DNA of 64,000 bases from positions 562,890 through 626,889 of the forward strand of contig CAVUPB010000002.1 in assembly GCA_963743275.1 (NCBI GenBank). The letters run 5' to 3'. Origin of the DNA: JALYLC01 sp963743275 (lineage in GTDB: Bacteria; Actinomycetota; Thermoleophilia; Gaiellales; JALYLC01). A program made the position numbers and the translations under genes. The notes beneath the pieces are model-generated. The model saw only the letters and a list, made by a program, of their open reading frames with translations. It ran no database searches and was not told where the DNA came from. Positions 45,946 to 54,679 of this stretch are shown here, in pieces; within the stretch, counting starts at the first letter, position 1, and every line of letters starts with the position of its first letter.

Positions 45946-47255
45946 ATGGAGAACCGCTTGGACACGCCGTCGAGCGAGCGAAGCGCGCTCTCGCGCCGCG
46001 GATTGCTCGGAGCCGCAGGCGCCACCGGGCTGGCAGCGGGCATGCTGGCCACCCCCGGCCTGGCGAGCGCGAGCACGCGCCGCCGCACGGCCGGCAGCGA
46101 ATTCACGGTCGGTTGCTCCTTCCCGCTGACGGGCCCCCTGGCCTCGGACGGCGAGCAGATGAAGAACGGCGTCACGCTCGCGGCGGACGAGATCAACGCC
46201 GCCGGTGGCATCGCCGGCAAGCAGATCAAGCTCTCGATCGTCGACACCGACGTCACCGACCCGGCGAAGATCAAGACCAGCCTGCAGAAGCACGTCAACG
46301 ACAAGGTCGACGCGCTCTACGAGGGCTACCTGATCCAGTGGCCGGCCTCGATGGACATCAAGGCGAACTACGGCGCACCGTCGCTGAACGCCTCGACGTC
46401 GATCGACCAGGTCAAGCAGATCCAACAGCTCGGCCAAGTACGGGAACATCTTCCAGATCGACCCGCCCGAGTCGTACTACGGCCTCGGCTTCCCCGGCTT
46501 CCTGAACAACCTCAAGAAGTCCACCAAGTGGAAGCCCGCAGAACAACCAGATCTTCATCGTCGAGGGCGACTCGGTCTACTCGCAGACGATCTCGAAGTT
46601 CTGCCAGCAGCAGGCGCCCAAGGAAGGCTGGAAGATCAAGGGCGTCAAGAAGGTCACGAGCGGCGCGGCCGACTGGTCGCCCTCGGCCAAGGCCGCCAAG
46701 GACTCCGGCGCCTCCGTCGTGATGGTCACGCACTTCGCACCGGACGACCTCGCCAAGTGGACGAAGGCGTGGGCCGCCAACCCGGGCAAGGCCGTCGTCT
46801 ACCTGCAGTACGGGCCGTCCATCCCCGCCTACCTGACGCTGGCCGGCAAGGCCGCCAACGGCATCGTCTGGGCGACCGTCACGGGCGTCTACAACGACCC
46901 GGTCGGCAAGATCTTCCGCGCCGCCTACAAGGCCAAGTTCGGCACAGAGCGCCGGCTTCTCGAACTCGGGCTCCGGGCTACGACGGCATCAACATGCTGG
47001 CCCGCGCCTGGGCCATGACCGGTGACGGCCAGAACTTCAAGGCCAACATCGCCCAGCTCAAGAAGATGATCCACCGCGGCGTCAACGGCGGCTACTGGCT
47101 GACGAAGAACGCCGGCCTCGCCTACCCGGCCCAGACGGCCGACCCGGGCGTCAGCCAGGCGCACCTGTTCTTCCAGATCCAGAACGGACAGCACCACATC
47201 ATCCAGCCCGCGCCCTACATCGAGACGCAAGTTCCAGGTCCCGCCGTGGATCTAG
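45946..47255 (+). pseudogene. Branched-chain-amino-acid-type ABC transporter binding protein, five frame breaks
   Basis: Tat-type signal (SRRGLLGAAGATGLAAG) then a type 1 periplasmic binding fold (FTVGCSFPLTGPLASDGEQMKNGVTLAADEINAAGGIAGKQIKL). The reading frame breaks about five times (near 46437, 46533, 46945, 46976, 47228). Removing one base at each restores a continuous 434-aa protein: ...LAKYGNIFQIDPPESYYG..., KPQNNQIFIVEGDS, GTSAGFSNSGSGYDG, ETKFQVPPWI. Codon content is intact and no substitutions create stops, so sequencing or assembly insertions are likelier than true decay. Confidence 0.8.
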
Positions 47256-47277
47256 GCTGAACGGGGTTCATCACGGA

Positions 47278-48001
47278 ATGACCGCGCTCGCCTGCGGCGG
47301 CGTCCGCAAGACATACGGGGCCTTCGTGGCCCTGGACGACGTCGCCGTCGCGGTCGACGCGGGAGAGATCCTCGGTCTTGCCGGCCCCAACGGGGCCGGC
47401 AAGACGACTCTCTTCGACGTGCTGTCGGGGCGCGTGCGCCCCGACAGCGGCACGGTCACGCTCGGCGACCGCACGATCACCTCGCTCTCGACCCACGGGC
47501 GGGCGCGGCTCGGCCTGGCGCGCACGTTCCAGGCGCCGCTCGTGCCCACCTCGCTGACCGTCGGCGAGACGCTGCGCGCTGCGCGCGACGCCTACAGCCC
47601 GCACGTGACGCCCGACGCGGTGGCGCTATGCACGCGAGCTCGTCGGGCTGGCCGCGCCGGACAGCGCGCTCGCCGGCGGCCTCGACACGCTCGAGCGCCG
47701 CAAGCTGCTCCTGGCCTGCCTGCTGCAGCGCCCGACCAGCGTCCTGCTCATGGACGAGCCGTGCTCGGGCCTGCTGGCCGACGAGATCGACGAGATCGAC
47801 GCCGTCATCCGGCGCATCGTCGAGGAGCGCGGCTGCGCCGTCGTCGTCGTCGAGCACCGCCTCGAGCTGCTGTTCGCGATCGCCAAGCGCGTCGTCGTGC
47901 TCGACGCCGGCAGCGTGATCGCCGCCGGCCCCGCGAACGAGGTCTTCGAGCTCCCGATCGTGCGCAAGGCCTACTTCGAGGACGACGGGAGCGAGGCGTG
48001 A
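47278..48001 (+). pseudogene. ABC transporter ATP-binding protein, LivG type, one frame break
   Basis: Walker A GLAGPNGAGKTTLFD, LARTFQAPLVP (Q-loop), Walker B VLLMDEPCSGL and the switch His in VVVVEHRLELL. One extra base near 47623 (after HVTPDAV) splits the frame; without it the protein is 240 aa. The signature region reads GGLDTLERRKLLLACLL, less standard than LSGGQ. Cytoplasmic ATPase of the importer. Stop overlaps the next gene (GTGA). Confidence 0.82.
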
Positions 48002-48685
48002 CCTCCGCGCTCGCCGTGCGCGGCCTCTCGGCCGGCTACGGCCCGCTGCAGGTGCTCCACGCCATCGACCTCGACGTGGCCGAGCAGGAGCGCGTCGGCC
48101 TGGTGGGCCTCAACGGCCACGGCAAGAGCACGCTGATGCGCGCGATCGTCGGCCTCGTCGACTGGCGCACCGGCGCGATCCAGTCGGGCGAGCGCGATCT
48201 CATGAAGACGCCGACGCACCGGCTGGCGCGCGAGGGCATCGTCCTGATCCCCCAGGGCGACTCGCTCTTCCCCGGCCTGACGGTGCGCGACAACCTCGAC
48301 GCCGGCGCCTTCGCGCCGGCCAACTGGCGCAGGCGCGCCGAGAGCCGCGAGCGCGTCGTGGAGATCTTCCCGCGCCTCGGCGAGCGCATGAAGCAGGTCG
48401 TCGGCACGCTCTCGGGCGGCGAGCGGCGGATGTGCTCGATCGGGCGCGGCCTCATGGCGCGAGGCCCACATCTACCTCGTCGACGAGCCCTCGCTCGGCC
48501 TCGCGCCGGGCATCGCCGAGACGATCGTGCGCACGCTCTGCAGCCTCGACCTGGGCGGCGGCGCGCTCGTGCTGGCCGAGCAGAACCGCACGCTCCTGGA
48601 GGGTCGCATCGACCGCATCGTCCGCATCCACGCCGGGGCCGTCGCCGGCATCGAACCCGGAACCCCTGCGCAGGAGCCCGCGTGA
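47998..48685 (+). pseudogene. ABC transporter ATP-binding protein, LivF type, one frame break
   Basis: Walker A GLNGHGKSTLMRAIVG, QGDSLFPGLTVRDNL, signature LSGGERRMCSIGRGLMAR and Walker B IYLVDEPSLGLAPG. One extra base near 48463 breaks the frame between signature and Walker B; removing it gives 228 aa. Walker A has His in place of the usual Ala (NGHGKST). Overlaps livH by four bases (GTGA). Confidence 0.83.
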
Positions 48686-49557
48686 TCGCCGTCCTCATCA
48701 CGACCGTCTTCCTGGCCGCCGTCTACTCGCTCGTCGCGCTCGGGCTGTCGCTGACGTGGGCAGGTCTGGGATTCCTCAACCTCGCACACGGCGTGACCTA
48801 CTCGGCCGCCGCGGTGGGCGCCTACGAGGCCTCGGCGCACATCGACGGGAACGCCCTCGTCGTCCTGCCCGCCGGCATCCTCAGCGGCGCGCTCGTGGGC
48901 TTCGCGATCTTCCTGATCGTCTTCCTGCCGCTCGACGGGCGCCGCAACTTCGACCTGCGCACGCTGATCGCGACGCTCGCCATCTCGCTCGCCGGCGAGA
49001 ACATCATCCTCGACAAGTTCGGCCCGCAGCCGGCTGCGTTCCCCGAGATCTTCGGCTGGCTGCCCACGTTCAGCGTCGGCGGCACCAACGTCACGAGCGA
49101 CCAGGAGGGAGCCGTGCTCGCGGCGATCGTCCTCGTGACCGCCTTCGTGATGCTGCTGGGCGGCTCCCGCATCGGCCTGGGCGTGCGCGCGCTGACCCAG
49201 AACGTCGAGGGCGCGCGCCTCGTGGGCATCGACCGGCGGACCGCCGCGCTTGCGATTCTCGTCGTCTCGGGCGCTCTCGTCGGTGTCGCCGCCGTGCTGC
49301 TCGGGCCGGTCTACTTCGTCTCGTACGACAACGGCCTGCAGCCGATGATCAAGGGGCTCACGGTCGCGATGCTGGGCGGCCTCGGCTCCGTACGCGGAAC
49401 GGTGCTCGCGGCCGTGATCGTGGCGTTCGTGGAAGCGATGACGGCCACCTACCTCGGCGCCGAGCTCGTGCTCGTCTCGCTCTTCCTGCTGATCGCCATC
49501 GTGTTGCTCGTGCGGCCGCGCGGACTCGCGGGCATCCTGGAGACGACGCGTGCGTAG
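48682..49557 (+). CDS. Branched-chain-amino-acid-type ABC permease, LivH family
   Basis: 291 aa, about eight membrane helices. LSLTWAGLGFLNLAHGVTYSAAAVGAY is the LivH start pattern; GVRALTQNVEGARLVGIDRRTAALAILVVSGALVGVA is the cytoplasmic coupling loop (EAA-like); LTVAMLGGLGSVRGTVLAAV follows. Intact, unlike the three upstream genes. The importer family takes branched-chain amino acids, amides and urea; the island context suggests an amide or acyl-amino compound. Confidence 0.9.
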   Translation: MIAVLITTVFLAAVYSLVALGLSLTWAGLGFLNLAHGVTYSAAAVGAYEASAHIDGNALVVLPAGILSGALVGFAIFLIVFLPLDGRRNFDLRTLIATLAISLAGENIILDKFGPQPAAFPEIFGWLPTFSVGGTNVTSDQEGAVLAAIVLVTAFVMLLGGSRIGLGVRALTQNVEGARLVGIDRRTAALAILVVSGALVGVAAVLLGPVYFVSYDNGLQPMIKGLTVAMLGGLGSVRGTVLAAVIVAFVEAMTATYLGAELVLVSLFLLIAIVLLVRPRGLAGILETTRA

Positions 49558-50554
49558 AGCCTTCGACCTCGCGTTCTGGCCCGTCGTCGTCGTGCTCGCG
49601 ATCGCGCTGCCGCCGTTCTTCAACGACTCGTACGTGATGGCCGAGCTGATCCTCTTCGGGATCTACTTCGCGATCAACCTGATGTGGTCGCTCGTGCTCG
49701 GCACGGCCGGCCTCTACTCGTTCGCGACGCTCGCGTTCGTCGGCCTCGGCGCCTACACGTGCGCCTACCTCTCGATCAACGAAGGCCTGCCGTGGTGGGC
49801 CTACGCGCCGATCGGCATCGCCGTGGGCGCCGTCGGCGGCCTGCTCGTGGCGCTTCCGGCCGTGCGCCTGCGCGGCGTCTACTTCGCGCTGCTCACGATC
49901 GGCCTCGTCGAGGCCTGCAACCAGTACGTGACGTCCAACACCGACCAGCTCGGCGGCGCTCAGGGCCTCGTCGGGGCGGACTCCATCATCCCGCCGAGCA
50001 AGCAGGGCCTGATCGACGGCTACTACTACGCCTACGTCGCGATCGCGGTCATCGTCGGAATCGCGCTGCTCGTCTACTGGTGGGTCTCGTCCGGTCGCCT
50101 GGGCCTGCGCCTGCGCACCGCGCGCGAGTCGGAGCCGGTGGCGCAGGCGCTCGGCATCGACATCCCGCGCGCGCGCCTCGCGGTGTTCGTCGTCACGGCC
50201 GGCGTGCTCGGCCTCGTGGGCGCGTTCCGGGCCTCCTACGACGCGGGTGCCAACAAGAGCGTGTTCGACTTCTCGACGCTGCTGCTGCTGTTCGCGATGA
50301 TCGTCGTCGGCGGGATCAACTCGCCCAGGGGGATCCTGCTCGGCACCGCGCTCCTGCAGTACATCGAGCAGCACTACGTGAGCTGGGGGGCCCCGCGCCT
50401 GATCCTGCTGGGCCTGATCATGCTCGCGATCACGCTCTTCACGACCGACGGGCTCGCCGGCATCCCGGATCAGATCGGCCGCGCGCTGCGCGGCCGCGGC
50501 GCTCCGGCCGCCGACGATGCCGCTCCGGCGACGATGGGAGGAGGGGGACCATGA
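49550..50554 (+). CDS. Branched-chain-amino-acid-type ABC permease, LivM family
   Basis: 334 aa, about nine or ten helices. LMWSLVLGTAGLYSFATLAFVGLGAYT, LPAVRLRGVYFALLTIGLVEA, the coupling loop GLRLRTARESEPVAQALGIDIPRARLAVFVVTAGVLG and MIVVGGINSPRGILLGTALLQ are LivM hallmarks. Starts GTG 8 bp inside livH. Its stop overlaps the M20 hydrolase gene (ATGA), so transporter and hydrolase are made from one mRNA. Confidence 0.9.
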   Translation: MRRAFDLAFWPVVVVLAIALPPFFNDSYVMAELILFGIYFAINLMWSLVLGTAGLYSFATLAFVGLGAYTCAYLSINEGLPWWAYAPIGIAVGAVGGLLVALPAVRLRGVYFALLTIGLVEACNQYVTSNTDQLGGAQGLVGADSIIPPSKQGLIDGYYYAYVAIAVIVGIALLVYWWVSSGRLGLRLRTARESEPVAQALGIDIPRARLAVFVVTAGVLGLVGAFRASYDAGANKSVFDFSTLLLLFAMIVVGGINSPRGILLGTALLQYIEQHYVSWGAPRLILLGLIMLAITLFTTDGLAGIPDQIGRALRGRGAPAADDAAPATMGGGGP

Positions 50555-51867
50555 GCGACGAGCTCGCAACGCGCGTGACCGCGCGCGTCGATGCCCTGCG
50601 CGACGAGCTGGTGGACGTCATCTCGCAAGCCGTGCGCATCCCGAGCGTGAACCCCAAGTACCCGGGGCAGGTCTACGACGACGTCGTCGGCGGCGAGGGC
50701 GAGGTCTCCAAGCTCGTCGCCGAGGTCTACCGCTCGCTCGGCGCCGAGGTCGACGTGTGGGCGATCGAGCCCGGGCGCGAGAACGCCGTGGGCGTCGTCC
50801 CGGGCACGGGCGGCGGGCGCTCGCTGATCTACAACGGCCACGTCGACGTCGTGCCGCCGGGCGACCCCGCCAAGTGGAAGAGCGGCGACCCGTTCTCGGG
50901 CAAGGTCGACGGCGACCGCGTGTGGGGTCGCGGGGCGACCGACATGAAGGCCGGCATCCTGGCGCAGGCCTACGCGGCGCGCGCGCTCGGCGAGTGCGGC
51001 GTGAAGCTGAAGGGCGACCTGATCCTCGAGGCCGTCGTCGGCGAGGAGGTCATGGACCACGAGTGCGGCGTGACCGCGACGGTCAAGCGCGGCTACAAGG
51101 CCGACGCCGCGGTCGTGTCGGAGCCGAGCGCGCCGCCCGCGCCGCTGGCCGTGATCCCCGTCTCCCCCGGTCTCCTGTGGTTCTCCGTGACGGTGCCCGG
51201 CAAGGCCACCCACGCCTCCATGCGCGGCCCGACCATGCGCGCCGGCGGCGACATGAGCATCGGCGTCAACGCCATCGACAAGGGCGTCTTCATCTTCCAG
51301 GCGCTGCGGCAGCTCGAGGACGAATGGGGTCTCACCAAGCAGCACCCGCTCTTCAGCCCGGGGCACTTCACGCTCCACCCCGGCGTGGTCACGGGCGGGC
51401 CCTACGGCGTGCTCGTGCCGTTCGTGATCTCCGAGTTCATGACGATCGAGTACTGCGTCTGGTACCACCCGGACGAGGATCCGGAGGACGTCAAGCGCGA
51501 GATCGAGACGCACATCGAACGCGCGGCGAGCATGGACGTGTGGCTGCGCGCGCACCCGCCCGTGGTCGAGTGGAAGATGAACTGGCCGGCCAACACGCCC
51601 GACGCCGACGAGATCACGGCGGCCACCTGCGCCGCGCACGAGCGCTCGGCGATGGGCACGCGCTTCGAGGGGCCCGCGGTGGTGACCGGCTTCGCGGCCG
51701 TCGAGGACGCGAGCTGGCTCACGAAGGGCGGCACGCCCGCGATCAGCTACGGCCCCGGCGACCTGCGCGTCGCGCACGCCGACGACGAGTACGTGCTGAT
51801 CGACGAGGTGATGTGCGCCGCGCGCACGTACGCGCTGCTGGCCATGGACTGGTGCGGCGTCGCCTAG
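50551..51867 (+). CDS. M20-family metallohydrolase (ArgE/DapE-like), copy 2
   Basis: 438 aa. Metal-ligand segments LIYNGHVDVVPPGDP, WGRGATDMKAGILAQ, VVGEEVMDHECG, SEPS, and a late His in DLRVAHADDEYVLIDE. The usual catalytic Glu-Glu pair is present (GEEV). Paralogue of 44469-45779. Preceded by GGAGGAGGGGG. Located between the importer and dimethylformamidase-type genes, which suggests the imported compound carries an amide bond. Confidence 0.9.
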   Translation: MSDELATRVTARVDALRDELVDVISQAVRIPSVNPKYPGQVYDDVVGGEGEVSKLVAEVYRSLGAEVDVWAIEPGRENAVGVVPGTGGGRSLIYNGHVDVVPPGDPAKWKSGDPFSGKVDGDRVWGRGATDMKAGILAQAYAARALGECGVKLKGDLILEAVVGEEVMDHECGVTATVKRGYKADAAVVSEPSAPPAPLAVIPVSPGLLWFSVTVPGKATHASMRGPTMRAGGDMSIGVNAIDKGVFIFQALRQLEDEWGLTKQHPLFSPGHFTLHPGVVTGGPYGVLVPFVISEFMTIEYCVWYHPDEDPEDVKREIETHIERAASMDVWLRAHPPVVEWKMNWPANTPDADEITAATCAAHERSAMGTRFEGPAVVTGFAAVEDASWLTKGGTPAISYGPGDLRVAHADDEYVLIDEVMCAARTYALLAMDWCGVA

Positions 51868-51892
51868 TACGGAGCACGAGGGAGGGAGAACG

Positions 51893-52243
51893 ATGCAGGT
51901 CGTCGACCGCAACATCCAGGTCTACCTCGAATTCGAGCGCCGCTTGCGCCCGAGGATCCGCGCGCTGCTCACGGACGAGCTGATCGCCGAGCACGCGGCC
52001 GCGCCGCTCGGCCCGCACTCCGACGACCTCCAGCGCGTCATGAACTACTTCCGCCGCCAGCCGCAGCCGGGCAAGTACATCCTCGTCGCGATCACGCCGT
52101 GGCAGGAGTACCGCATCGCCACGCTCTCGGGGCAGCGCGGCGAGGTCGCCAAGATCCTCGGGGACGAGACGTTCGCGAGCGAGGAGGCCGGCCTGCACGG
52201 GATCTTCCTGCGGCGCGTGGCCGACCTCAGGGCGGCCGACTGA
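51893..52243 (+). CDS. N,N-dimethylformamidase-type enzyme, small (alpha) subunit
   Basis: 116 aa, mostly helical (NIQVYLEFERRLRPRIRALLTDELIAEH, LQRVMNYFRRQPQPGKYILVAITPWQEYRIATL). Known dimethylformamidases have a small subunit of about 130 aa encoded just before the large one, as here. Identified by that arrangement and size; no catalytic residues are expected in it. Good ribosome-binding site GAGGGAGGGAGAACG. Stop overlaps the large-subunit ATG (TGATG). Confidence 0.72.
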   Translation: MQVVDRNIQVYLEFERRLRPRIRALLTDELIAEHAAAPLGPHSDDLQRVMNYFRRQPQPGKYILVAITPWQEYRIATLSGQRGEVAKILGDETFASEEAGLHGIFLRRVADLRAAD

Positions 52244-54534
52244 TGGCAACCCCGGCACTGCGCCCCGCCACGATCCACGGCTACGCCGATCGGCTCTCGG
52301 TCGCGCCCGGCGAGACGATCGAGTTCAAGGTCTCGTGCGACGAGCCCGGCAGCTACCACGCCGACCTCGTGCGGCTGATCCACGGCGACACGAACCCCGC
52401 CGGGCCCGGCTTCAAGGAGCAGGCGGTCGCGAGCTCGATCGACGGCACCTACGAGGGCCGGCACCAGCCGATCGCGTCCGGCTCGCACGTCATCGTCGAC
52501 GACCCCGACGGCGCGCTCGCCCCGGCCGGGGCCCTGACGCTGCACGCGTTCGTCTACCCGACCACGCCTGCGAAGGAAGGCCAGCAGATCCTCGGCCGGC
52601 GCTCGGCCGAGAGCGGCGCCGGCTATGCGCTCACGATCGAGGGCGGGTGCCTGACGCTGCGCATCGGCGAGGTGTCGGTGAGCGCCGGCGTGCCGCTCTG
52701 GGCCTCGTGCTGGTACTCGGTCGCGGGGACGTACGACCCGGCCACCGGCGTTGCGTCCGTCTACCAGGAGCCCGTGCGCAACTCCTACAACAGCCTGCTC
52801 TCGCCCATGGTCGCGATCCCCGAGCGGGCGCGTGTCGGCGCGCCCGCCCCGGAGGGTCCGCGCGACGCGGGCACGCCGTTCGTGATCGCCGCGTGCGCGA
52901 GCGCCGCCGGCTCGGATGGTCTGCGCACGGCGGTCGAAGGGCACTTCAACGGCAAGATCGACGCACCAAAGCTGTACGCGCGCGCGCTCTCCGAGGACGA
53001 GCTCGACGTCCTCTCGCAGGGCGGCGACCCGCGGGCCTCCGGCCTCGTCGCACACTGGGACTTCTCGGTCGGGATCGGCCCGCGCGGCGTTCCCGGCGAC
53101 CACGTCGCCGACGTCGGCGGCGGCGGCCACGCGGGCACCTGCGTGAACCAGCCGGTGCGCGGGATGACCGGCCGCAACTGGGACTGCAGCGAGGAGTGCT
53201 ACCGGCACGCGCCCGAGCTCTACGGCGCGATCCACTTCCACGACGACGACCTCGACGACTGCCGCTGGGACACCGACGTCGCCTTCGAGGTGCCCGCCGA
53301 CCTGCCGAGCGGCGTCTACGCCGTCCGCCTCGTCCTCGGCGAGGCCGAGGACCACATCCCGTTCTTCGTGCTGCCGCCCCGGGGCACCGCCACGGCCGAC
53401 ATCCTCCTGCTCATCCCGACGGCCAGCTACCTGGCCTACGCCAACGACCACATCGTCCACGACGTGCCGGTCGCGCAGTCGATCCTCGGCCACACCTCGT
53501 GCATCTCCGAGCAGGACTTCTACACCTACGGCAACCTCGACGTCGGGCTCTCGACCTACGACGCGCACTCGGACGGCTCGGGCGTGTGCTTCTCCTCGGC
53601 CCGCCGGCCGATCATGAACATGCGGCCCAAGTTCCGGCACGCGACCGGCTCGGTGTGGCAGTTCCCGGCCGACCTGCATCTCGTCGACTGGCTGGACGAG
53701 CAGGGCTACGCCTACGACGTCGCGACCGACCTCGAGCTGCACCAGGAGGGCGCCGACCTGCTGCGCCGCTACCGCGTGGTGCTGACCGGATCGCATCCCG
53801 AGTACTACAGCGAGCGCATGCTCGACGCCTGGCAGGAGTACCTCGGCGACGGCGGTCGCGGCATGTACCTCGGGTCGAACGGCTTCTACTGGGTGACGAC
53901 CTGGCACCCCGAGAAGCCGTGGCTGATCGAGGTGCGCAAGTGCGAGTCGGGCTCGCGCGCCTGGCAGGCCAAGCCCGGCGAGTACTACCACGCCACGAGC
54001 GGCGAGCGCGGCGGGCTGTGGCGCAACCGCGGGCGGGCGCCGCAGAAGCTCTTCGGCACGGGGTTCACGTCGGAGGGCTTCGACCGCTCCGCGGGCTACC
54101 ACCAGATGCCCGATGCGCGCGACCCGCGGGCGGCGTTCATGCTCGAGGGCGTCGGGCCCGACGAGGTGATCGGCGACTTCGGCCTCGCCGGCGGCGGGGC
54201 CGCCGGCTACGAGATCGACCGCTACGACCTTGCGCTCGGAACGCCCCCGAACGCGCTGCTGCTCGCGACGAGCCTCGAGCACTCGGTGAACTACCCGCAC
54301 GTGTGCGAGGAGATCATGTTCAACTACCCGGGCCTCGACGGCACGAACGACTTCATGGTCCGCGCCGACCTCGTCTACTTCACCACGCGCGCGGGCGGCG
54401 GCGTGTTCTCGACCAGCTCGATCGCGTGGTGCGGGTCGCTCTCGCACAACGGCTACGCCAACAACGTCTCGCAGGTGATGCGCAACGTGCTCGACCGCTT
54501 CGCCGCTCCGGAGCCGCTCGCGCCGCTCGATTAG
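52243..54534 (+). CDS. N,N-dimethylformamidase-type amidohydrolase, large (beta) subunit
   Basis: 763 aa, essentially the length of characterised beta subunits. The Paracoccus enzyme holds mononuclear iron with two Tyr and one Glu (Tyr399, Tyr440, Glu521) and uses His519, Asn547 and Glu657 (numbers from memory). Here Tyr399 (SYLAYAND), Tyr439 (STYDAH), His518 and Glu520 (SHPEYYS), Asn546 (GSNGFYW) and Glu657 (AGYEIDRYD) fall at the same places. A LamG/concanavalin-like domain occupies about 80-280 and a glutamine-amidotransferase-like fold the rest. Substrate could be dimethylformamide or another small tertiary amide. Last gene of the importer operon. Confidence 0.85.
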   Translation: MATPALRPATIHGYADRLSVAPGETIEFKVSCDEPGSYHADLVRLIHGDTNPAGPGFKEQAVASSIDGTYEGRHQPIASGSHVIVDDPDGALAPAGALTLHAFVYPTTPAKEGQQILGRRSAESGAGYALTIEGGCLTLRIGEVSVSAGVPLWASCWYSVAGTYDPATGVASVYQEPVRNSYNSLLSPMVAIPERARVGAPAPEGPRDAGTPFVIAACASAAGSDGLRTAVEGHFNGKIDAPKLYARALSEDELDVLSQGGDPRASGLVAHWDFSVGIGPRGVPGDHVADVGGGGHAGTCVNQPVRGMTGRNWDCSEECYRHAPELYGAIHFHDDDLDDCRWDTDVAFEVPADLPSGVYAVRLVLGEAEDHIPFFVLPPRGTATADILLLIPTASYLAYANDHIVHDVPVAQSILGHTSCISEQDFYTYGNLDVGLSTYDAHSDGSGVCFSSARRPIMNMRPKFRHATGSVWQFPADLHLVDWLDEQGYAYDVATDLELHQEGADLLRRYRVVLTGSHPEYYSERMLDAWQEYLGDGGRGMYLGSNGFYWVTTWHPEKPWLIEVRKCESGSRAWQAKPGEYYHATSGERGGLWRNRGRAPQKLFGTGFTSEGFDRSAGYHQMPDARDPRAAFMLEGVGPDEVIGDFGLAGGGAAGYEIDRYDLALGTPPNALLLATSLEHSVNYPHVCEEIMFNYPGLDGTNDFMVRADLVYFTTRAGGGVFSTSSIAWCGSLSHNGYANNVSQVMRNVLDRFAAPEPLAPLD

Positions 54535-54679
54535 TGCGGTGGTCGTGCGTGTGCCGGCCGGGTGCTCCGGGCTCCCGCCCGTGCCCGACCGCGCACGACC
54601 GACCGCTGGATCACGTTCGCGTGGAGCGCCCTGCCGCCCGTCGGGAGCGACGCGGCGGCGCACGCGGGCTGACGGTCCG

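Noticed and set aside
45946..47255. Programmed frameshifting in the binding-protein gene
   Set aside because: Five separate +1 sites with no slippery sequence or stop-codon context; insertion errors or decay are simpler.
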